From Lichtheimia corymbifera B2541 (lineage: Eukaryota; Mucoromycota; Mucoromycetes; Mucorales; Lichtheimiaceae): a stretch of DNA of 28,628 nucleotides. This document shows positions 20,909-28,628 of the stretch, piece after piece. The position numbers were made by a program, and so were the translations under genes. Each line of letters starts with the position of its first letter. Position 1 is the stretch's first letter. Location: NCBI GenBank assembly GCA_000697475.1, contig JNEU01000662.1, positions 1-28,628 of the forward strand. Direction: 5' to 3'. The notes below the pieces were generated by a model. It was not told the DNA's origin. It worked only from the letters and a program-made list of their open reading frames with translations, and made no database searches.

Positions 20909-23075
20909 ATGGCTCAATCTCAAGTTCGACGGAACACCTGGGAAGGGTAAGTGATTGGGTGGTGGTAATTCATATGTTGTTGGGCAAGATGGGTTGGGCC
21001 AGATTGCGTATCTATGGACCACTATTCTTTATATGTGCGGAAGGAGAAGGGAGCGGGAGTGTGTTACTACGGTGACAGCAAGTAGATCACGCCATTAACT
21101 CTTGGTTGTAGGCAGAATGGACCATCGTTACCAGAAGCAAGAGCTACTGAACTTCTTCACACGTATATATACGACTATTGCAAGAAGCATAACTTTGGAC
21201 AAGCAGCAAAAGCATTCGCACAAGAGGCTGGTGTACAAGTGGATCAGATACCACCCATTGATATCCCGTCAGGCTTCCTAGGCGATTGGTGGAGTGTATT
21301 TTGGGATGTTTACAATGCTAAGCATAATGAGACAATGGCCAGCAAGGATGCAGCAGCGTATCAGCATGTAAGTAATAAGAGTGGATGTGAATGAACGAAT
21401 GAATATGGGGATATTGAATGAATGATGTCATGTTAGTATACGGCACTTGTCCGAAGTAAACGGGAGGAAATGTTACAGCAACATCGTGCAATGAGTATGC
21501 AGCAACAACAACAGCAAATGCTTCAACAACGGCGGATGTCTGATGTACAACGACAACCTCCTACTATGCAACAGCCATCGTCTCAACAGCAAGGTGCAAT
21601 GTCACGCGATCCTCGACCATCCCCCGCCAATAGTACTATTTCACTACCAAACAATGGGATGCAACCACCACCAACACCACAGCAACAACAACAACAACAA
21701 CAACCGCATCAATATCATCATCCTAGCAACAACAGCATTGTAAATACCCCGCAAAGCATGCCTTCTTCTTTACCCCAACAACATATCCATGCATCACCCT
21801 CTTATTCTCCTCAACAAATCCAACATCAACAACGCCCAGGCAATGAACATCCAGCAGAGCATATGATGACTAGCAATTCCCAATTACCAGCTGGAAGCGC
21901 ACCTCTACCACCCCATTCCACTCCACGTATGCCTACTACAGCAGTAACTGCTACACCAACTTCTGCTGCTGCAGCCACCACCACCACCACTGCTGCTGGA
22001 GGCGTTATGATGAACCGTGATTTACAATCCATGACACAGGAGGAAAGAGTAAGTTGATCCATTTTCTCACCAAAATACACTGACATGGTTCTTAGAATGC
22101 CTTCATGATGCATGCCAAACGCCAGGCTATTCAAAACAACATGATGATGCGTAATAACCCGTAAGTTGTCAAGTAATCAATTTTGTGATACGTTTGTCAC
22201 CTGACACTTTTGTATTCAGTAACATGATGATGAACCATCAAGCCCGACTTCAAATGCAGCAACAGCAACAAATGGCAATGAATCAACAACAACAACCCAT
22301 GACGCCTCAACAAGGACCCGGTCAACTTGCTTCCCAATCTCAACCTCATCCTCAACAACAAGCAATGGATATGGCAAATCGAAATGCTGGAATGGCTCAA
22401 GCAGGTAAAGAATAAAAGGAACATTGTATTAGGGATGCCCTATGTCTCATCATGTCTGTGATATAGGACAACCGCGACCACCAATGATGAATGCATCGAT
22501 GGGGATGTCAGGGCCTGGTGTACCTGTTGCACAAATGTCTGGAGCAATGCAGCATCCAAATACTCCTTTTTCTGGTGATTGTGAGTTTGATTGATGGAAG
22601 GACAAGGAAAAAAGGAAAAAAGACGATATCATTTGCTCATTATTCGACTCGTTAGCCAAAATGCTGATGATGCAACAAATGATAAGCAAAGGGCAAATCC
22701 CACCTGGTCTTACTCCTCAACAACAGGCAAGTACATAGCATTATTACCATAGTATTTATATATCTATTTATATTGACGACTTTTATATATAAAGATGGCC
22801 CTTCGACAACAACACCAAGCCATGATGAATCGTAATTACATGTTACAGCAACAGCAACAGCAACTTCAAATGAGTCAAGGAGGTCACAATGCTACTGTAC
22901 CAACCAGTCAATCCATGATGATGGGTGGGTTGAATCCACAGCATGATCCTGAAAAAGCACGTGCAGCATTGATGAATTATCAGCGACAACAAGCTCAACA
23001 GGCTGAACAACTTTATCGCCAACAACAAGCTGCTGCACAGCAACAACAAGGGGGTCGACCACCACCACCACCATC

Positions 23076-23147
<72 letters not shown>

Positions 23148-24826
23148 GCATCCTGCCAAACGTCCTCGGCCTAATCCTGAAAATGAGACTTCAAATCCCT
23201 CTATGGCTCAAGCATCTCCACAAACAAGTAACACGGGCAGTCCACATACGATGAATCAACAACAGCAGCCATCTGGTGCCACCATTAAACCAGAACAAGT
23301 ACAAGGAAGAGTGTTATCTCAACAACAACAACAACAACGAGCACCATTCCAAACATCTTCTCTGGATTCACCTCAGACACAACCAAGTCAACAACAAACG
23401 CCTCAACAACAACATCAACATGCTACTGCTACTACTACTGGATGGAGTGATATGGAAGGAAATGGCGGCATGGTGAAATCTGAATCATCCCCTGGTATCC
23501 CTGACAACAGTGGCATGGCAACAGCAGTACCTACTAGCAACAGCATGTCATTTGATTTGGAACGTTTCATGATGAGTGATGGAGGTGATTTCGCGGATAT
23601 ATTTGCCAATGCGGATGATAGCGCCGATCCCGCTTTGTTGCTAGGTGATGGGAATGATATGGATGGTTTCAGTAGCCATTTTCTAGCTGGGTCCTTTGGA
23701 GAAGCAGCAGGAGGAGGCAATCTTGGGATGGAGAGTGCAGCAGCATCATTGACACTTTCTGGCACTACTACAGGTGGCGAAAAGACATTGCAAACACAAG
23801 GTGAATTGGCAGGACATACGGATAAGGTGTTGACATGTGCATTTTCCAAGAATGGCCAATATGTCGTGAGTGGTGGAAAGGACAAGCACGTCATTGTATG
23901 GAGCGTCCGAGACAAGCAAAAGGTGTATACCCTGGATGGTCATACGAACGTCATTCATTGTGCACGATGGAGTGCAGATGACCGGAATTTGGTGGTCACT
24001 TGCTCTTTTGACAAGACAATCCGCGTTTGGGATGTTGGCTCAGCCTTGGTTTCGAATGCTTCCTCCGTTAAACAAGTCTTGAAATTTGAAGGCCGGACTC
24101 GTATATGCGCTGTTGATTTCTGCCCTACACGACCTGAAATCTTATGTTCCATGGATGCTGAAGGAGAACTGAATGTTTGGAATATGAATACGCAAAAACG
24201 GGATAAAACACTTCAAGTGGTAAGTGTCATGGCATAGTAGCGTCATTTGGCATCATTTTCTCATTTGAAACGTATCATAATAGCCAATGCGAACGGTCAG
24301 CTCAAACCAATTACAATTCCATCCCCGTGACGGCAACATGGTAGCATGTGCAGTGGGCAACCAGCTTTACGTCATTGACATCCATCGATTGAAAGGCGAT
24401 AACAACAGCATGGATGGCATCAAGACAATTCAAACAAACGACTCTAAAAACATTACCTCATTGGATTGGTCATCCGACGGCAACTTTTTGGTGACATGCT
24501 CGGAAGGATTGATTGCAGTCTATGATGCAGTGCATTGGAAGATGATCAATTCGCATTCTTTACAAGGCAAGACAGCAAGTTGTGCATTTGTCAATAACGA
24601 AAGCAGCACAGACAAGTTTCAAGTGATCTTTGGCGAATACGAAGCCATCTATATCTGGCAATGTAGCGTGCCTGGAGCACAACCTAAACGAACCGGTTCA
24701 CAGCCTGGCCTGGTAGCAGCTCTTGCATGTTCCACCAACACATTCACCATGGAGGGGACAACAAAAATGATTGCACCCGAAAGCCATAATGCCAAGGACA
24801 AAAACTTGATGCTTTGGTCTATATAA
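20909..24826 (+). CDS. LEUNIG-like transcriptional co-repressor (LisH, Gln-rich, WD40)
   Basis: Exons are 20909-20946, 21112-21367, 21437-22048, 22096-22160, 22220-22404, 22467-22580, 22656-22726, 22795-24219 and 24284-24826, giving 1102 aa with unbroken phase. The first intron (165 nt) is longest. Intron 7 uses GC-AG. Residues 23-55 form a LisH motif (ATELLHTYIYDYCKKHNFGQ), followed by GFLGDWWSVFWDVYNAKH, the LUFS-type region shared by plant LEUNIG, fungal Flo8/Som1 and animal SSBP proteins. About 650 residues of Gln/Met/Pro-rich sequence follow, with a run of 24 Gln (23077-23148). An acidic, hydrophobic patch (about 690-730, SFDLERFMMSDGGDFADIF) resembles an activation or partner-binding segment. 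Residues 785-1102 are WD40 repeats starting LAGHTDKVLTCAFSKNGQYV and LDGHTNVIHCARWSADD. The order matches plant LEUNIG/LUH, co-repressors that act in the nucleus with DNA-binding partners. Function in this fungus is inferred; a Tup1-like role by analogy is possible. Confidence 0.9.
22727..22794 (+). other. GC-AG intron in the LEUNIG-like gene
   Basis: The donor is CAG|GCAAGT and the acceptor ATATAAAG|ATG. Both neighbouring exons are phase 0 here, and the upstream total (1341 nt) is a multiple of three. The only nearby GT (GTACAT, 22731) would shift the frame and stop soon after, so a GC donor is required. Strong complementarity elsewhere in the site is the norm for GC-AG introns. Confidence 0.8.
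23077..23148 (+). repeat. CAA microsatellite coding 24 glutamines
   Basis: Twenty-three CAA codons and a final CAG, preceded by a short proline run. The pure CAA composition makes length variation between strains likely. It lies in the disordered middle of the LEUNIG-like protein. Confidence 0.9.
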
Positions 24827-25590
24827 AAAACACTCCCCGCTTTTTTAATCTGTATTAATTCCCTACCCACCATCACCATCACCACCAGTATCTTCTGTAG
24901 TAAATATAATGTGCCGTTTGTTTCCTTTTTAGCTCGTCATCGGGATGCCTTGTTTGTGTATCTATTTGCTTTTCACGAGACACCACACGATCTGCATGAG
25001 CCAGCCCGTGAATAATTTGATGATGGGTGGGATGGATCAGATGGCACACATCAGTGCCCGGATCAAGTCACATGAGCCCCCCTTTAGATTTTCATCCATT
25101 CCTCCAACATGTAATGAAAATGATCGTACATGTAAAAAGACGCCTTTTTATTGAACAAGGTGGTCAACAGCACGATGAGCAAGTTGTTTTATTTCCCCCA
25201 AATTCCTAGGATGGTGTTGTCGTAGCGTAGGACAGAGTGTTGAAAAGGAGGAGCAAGGGGTTAGTAACCTTAAATACAGATGCAGCAAACTCGTTGATTT
25301 TCCCAAGTCAACGGTGCACCATATAAAGTCATTGCTTTTCGCTTTGTGTATGCTACTCTATGCACCTTCATACACACAATCGACCACACTAAACAGCACA
25401 TGAGATATTGATATATATAACTGGTCATTGTTGCGCTCCCCTTTTTTTTTTTTTTCTTTTTTCTTGTTGCTTTACACAATCAACTTTCTCTCTCGCCTTT
25501 TCTTTCTCTTCTCTCTCTTTCTTTATACACATACACGCACACGCACACACAAACACTTGTGTATATACTATAGTGCCATTCATCATCATC
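24827..25590. promoter_or_regulatory. Intergenic region and pyrimidine-rich leader of the LITAF-domain gene
   Basis: The first part is the 3' flank of the LEUNIG-like gene. No gene is supported at 24945-25209, where only short frames exist. From 25439 to 25526 the plus strand is almost all C/T (a T run of about 15, then CTTTCTCTCTCGCC-type sequence), followed by an ACACGCACACGCACAC stretch. Such CT-rich blocks mark core promoters and 5' leaders in many fungal genes. Confidence 0.5.
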
Positions 25591-26537
25591 ATGAACAGCA
25601 CACACAAGCAGCAACAACCGCAACACCTCTTTAAACAAAAGTTGACATGGCTACTTCGAAAACGGCGGAAACGGTCTGATAGTGGTCATCATACAACGAA
25701 TTGGTCAATTACTTTGAAACCTACGGTTTCATCCGCCGCTGTCATGGATGGGGAGCATGAAGATGATAATGTAACATCACAACAACCAATACCACCACCT
25801 ACGCCTCCCGCTATCCATCATGACCAGCAACAACAACAACAATGTTATCCCCGATCCATTGCATCCTCTATTACTAGTTCATCCTCCTCTTCAATCCATA
25901 GTCGTCGACGATCTTTATCCTTGCGATCCGCATGCTCGGGCATCTCTAATTTATCGGCACGAGTACAGCATTTCCATATCGGCACACCAGCATCCTATTT
26001 TCCTAAACCAGAGTCCATAGCCTCCTCATTGCAACGATCGCAACAACGGTCATCACAATGTGAAGCACACTTGACCGTTCCGAGTATTCGGAGCACGACA
26101 AGTGAGACGACAACAACTCGGTCTTGGCGACGACGTAGGGAACGACTACTCTTGGCTATTGATCAGCAGAGCCTACCCGATTTCGAAACACAAGCGTTTT
26201 GTAACACATGCGAAAAATATGTACAATCTCGTATTCGATATCGAACAGGTGCCCTGACATGGCTCATTGCTTTCATCCTGTAAGTATGTGGTTGGATCCA
26301 TGGGGTTATTTCTCTCTCTTTGTTTGACGTGCCAGAAATAGGTTTTTGTGTACAGTATTCCTATTCTGGGTCCCTTTCTATGTCAAGTATTTCAAAGGTA
26401 GGTAGTAGTCAAAGTGGGATTGTGTTTCATTGTATATCGTAGAGACTCAAACAATTGCCACGTGTTTTTCTTTTGTAGATGTGGTCCATTATTGCCCTGC
26501 ATGTAGCAGTAAACTCGGAACCCACCTTAAACTATGA
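25591..26537 (+). CDS. LITAF-domain membrane-associated protein
   Basis: Exons are 25591-26279, 26342-26397 and 26479-26537, giving 267 aa. The N-terminal 200 residues are disordered, Ser/Gln/Arg-rich, with a proline patch (PIPPPTPPAI) and Arg-Ser runs. Residues 204-267 are a complete LITAF domain: CNTC (C204, C207), YRTGALTWLIAFIL leading into a hydrophobic segment (about 219-244), then HYCPACSSKLG (H252, C254, C257). The two CxxC pairs bind one zinc ion while the hydrophobic stretch between them inserts into the membrane from the cytosolic side. LITAF/CDIP proteins act on late endosomes and lysosomes in animals. The domain exists only after splicing, since the introns cut the hydrophobic segment and the region just before the second zinc pair. 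The ATG at 25591 is chosen because the upstream in-frame extension is the translated pyrimidine tract. The cell role in fungi is not known to me. Confidence 0.88.
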
Positions 26538-27740
26538 CCTCTTTATATACCACCACCACCATCTATTCCACCAACAATAATAAAAAAAAAAGACAAGACG
26601 ACAACAATGTAGATGTTTATCTGGGATATAAAATAGGGCAACACGTGGGTCATGCATGTGTGTCTGTGCCTACAGGGTTGATTGTTGTTGTTTGACGACT
26701 ATTTTTTAACACACACACAGAGACATGATGCTCGTGCACGTAATATAAAGGTTGGTGTAACAGACCCCTACGCATCTCAATATCCCTATCTATATTATCA
26801 GATATATTTGTTGGCATCTTACCACCAATGTGGCAAGCTATCAAGTGGATACCATAGGATCAGCACTCTTTGACTTTTTCCAAGCAGGGAAATTTGTGAC
26901 ATATAGGTGTGATCCAACAACATGTTGGGGTCCACTTATGCATCATCATCATCATTATCGTCCTACCCTATATAAGCTAACAAGGTCCAATCATAGTATC
27001 GCCGTAGATAAGGTCAATGTAGGGAATTGATAGAGAATTGGATTGATCTACCAAAGCAATTTTGTTTTTTCCCGGTTAAAAGGTGGTGAATGCTGTGTGT
27101 GGGGGATGATGGGTTGGTGCGTGGGGGGTTGGTTGATGAGCGAAAAGCTATATTTCCCTGGGGGTTCAATATAACGTGTGACGAAAAACAATATGGACAT
27201 TTACAAACAGCCATTGGATGAGTGTTAAGCAGCCGTTTCAGGTACAAACATTCTGAGACGAGCCAATTGCTAACTTAGTGGCAAATGCCGCTTTAGTGTA
27301 CAAGATGGTATCAAATAAGCAGTGTCAATAGGCCTTGTAAAACGTAGTAGCATGATCATTGTATATAGAAGCAAAGAAGAAGCGGGTAAAAGGTGGTGGT
27401 AGTGAGAAATGAGCACGTGCTAGCACACAGTGGTGAATATTGGGTTACGTTGTCATTTTTACGTTTACTAGTGCTTTCAAGACCCTGGCATCGGTGATTA
27501 TTACCAAGGTTTGATACGCCTGTATCACCCATTTCCTTTTTATTTTTAGGGCGAACCAGGTCGATCCTTGTTATCCATATTGGGATTGTTTGAGTCGGCG
27601 ATAAGCATTTGCTAATAAATAGAGGTAGTAGCAATCGTTCCAATCTTCCAACTCATTCGCCACTTTAAAAAAATCGATCGTCGAGACAACTTGTTTTCTA
27701 TCCTTTCTCTCTCTTTTTCCTTCCTTTCATCACTTTTGCC
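26538..27740. other. Intergenic region upstream of the UGDH gene
   Basis: About 1.2 kb without a supported gene. Short open frames on both strands (for example minus 27643-27356) have no recognisable features. A G-rich segment sits at 27100-27130. The 5' leader just before 27741 is pyrimidine-rich (CTTTCTCTCTCTTTTTCC, about 27703-27720). This long spacing contrasts with the tight gene packing before it. Confidence 0.45.
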
Positions 27741-28628
27741 ATGGCCATTGTCAAGAACATTTGTTGTATCGGTGCCGGTTATGTCGGTAAGTAGTAGCAG
27801 TATGGATTGATCAATTGAATTTATTGACGTCTATGTTCTATCTAGGCGGTCCTACTTGTGCTGTCATTGCTTACAAGTGCCACGACATCAAGGTCACCAT
27901 TGTCGATGTGAATCCTGCTCGCATTGATGCCTGGAATTCCGACAAGCTCCCCATCTATGAACCTGGTCTCGAAGAAGTTGTGTTTGAGCGTCGCGGCAAG
28001 AACCTTTTCTTTACCACTGATGTGGATGGTGCTATCAATGAAGCCGATCTTATCTTTGTTTCTGTGAACACACCTACCAAGAAGAGTGGTATGGGTGCTG
28101 GTATGGCTGCTGATTTAGCGTAAGTATTGAATGTTTCGGAAGGAAATGAGTCCAATGTCTCACTCACCCTTATCTTAGTTACATCGAAAGTGCCACTCGT
28201 CGCATTGCTCAAGTCGCCACCAGCTCCAAGATTGTGGTTGAAAAGTCCACTGTGCCCTGCCGTACCGCTCAAAGCATGCGCACTATCCTTGATGCCAACT
28301 CCACTCCCAATGTATCCTTCCAGATCTTGTCCAACCCTGAATTTTTGGCAGAGGGCACTGCTATCAAGGATTTATTGAACCCTGATCGTGTCTTGATTGG
28401 TGCTTTGCAAACAGAGGAGGGTATTGAAGCTCAAAAGGCCTTGGTGGATGTCTACACTCATTGGGTTCCTGCTGATCGTGTCATTACTACCAACCTCTGG
28501 TCCTCTGAATTGTCAAAATTGGTGAGTTTAAATGAGAGCTGGATTTGAATGAACATCCTCTCACTGATAACATTGCATATTTATAGGCTGCCAATGCTAT
28601 GCTTGCTCAACGTATCTCCTCTATCAAT
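27741..28628 (+). CDS. UGD1: UDP-glucose 6-dehydrogenase, 5' part (runs off the window)
   Basis: Oxidises UDP-glucose to UDP-glucuronate with two NAD+, in the cytosol. The product feeds glucuronic-acid wall polymers (a Mucorales trait) and UDP-xylose synthesis. Exons seen are 27741-27786, 27846-28119, 28179-28521 and 28587 to the edge, 235 residues of an expected 460-480. The N-terminal Rossmann motif GAGYVGGPT is split by intron 1. Also present are YEPGLEEVV, the NAD-site [18 protein letters not shown], and [20 protein letters not shown] with the conserved Glu that assists catalysis. [18 protein letters not shown] opens the central helix. The catalytic cysteine and the C-terminal UDP-binding domain lie beyond the window. 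Codon use is more biased to C-ending codons than in its neighbours (GTC, ACC, AAG), in line with high expression. Confidence 0.95.

Noticed and set aside
27100..27130. G-rich segment as a possible G-quadruplex
   Set aside because: G runs are uneven, with loops up to 10 nt and no clear set of four, so stability is doubtful.
27356..27643. 95-codon minus-strand frame upstream of UGDH
   Set aside because: It has no recognisable domain and lies in the probable UGDH promoter.

Overview
The window is nuclear DNA of a filamentous fungus, most likely an early-diverging Mucoromycota (Mucorales-type) species. The basis is very small GT-AG introns (about 50-70 nt), compact same-strand genes, single-gene loci with clear fungal/eukaryotic housekeeping homologues, and Gln-rich CAA-coded tracts. 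The species cannot be fixed from the sequence. All assignments come from reading frames, splice sites and motifs; no search was run.

Region 1 (1-6280) is a gene-poor, repeat-rich stretch. It holds a 0.9-kb foldback element (109-1027) flanked by a 6-bp candidate target duplication, a second foldback (about 3386-3852), and a three-unit degenerate repeat (5336-5824) whose last unit is clearly related to an arm of the second foldback. Between them lie stretches that look like decayed coding sequence; the best is on the minus strand at 4450-5303. No intact gene is convincing here.

Region 2 (6281-28628) is dense with genes. On the minus strand is a Nop4/RBM28-type nucleolar RNA-binding protein (6281-8600, 3 exons). 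It diverges from a plus-strand gene for a single-pass, low-complexity membrane protein (9389-11335). Then, all on plus: a class V myosin (11728-about 17496, 17 exons), Utp4/cirhin of the small-subunit processome (17711-20297, 7 exons), a LEUNIG-like LisH/Gln-rich/WD40 co-repressor (20909-24826, 9 exons, with one GC-AG intron), a LITAF-domain membrane protein (25591-26537, 3 exons) and the 5' part of UDP-glucose 6-dehydrogenase (27741 to the window edge).

The genes do not form one pathway. Two (NOP4, UTP4) serve ribosome assembly, myosin V carries cargo along actin for polarised growth, and UGDH supplies UDP-glucuronate, a precursor of the glucuronic-acid wall polymers typical of Mucorales. 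The most interesting material is the pair of foldback elements with their relatives, the plant-like LEUNIG architecture in a fungus, and the GC-AG intron. I found no RNA genes, CRISPR arrays or convincing multi-gene system.
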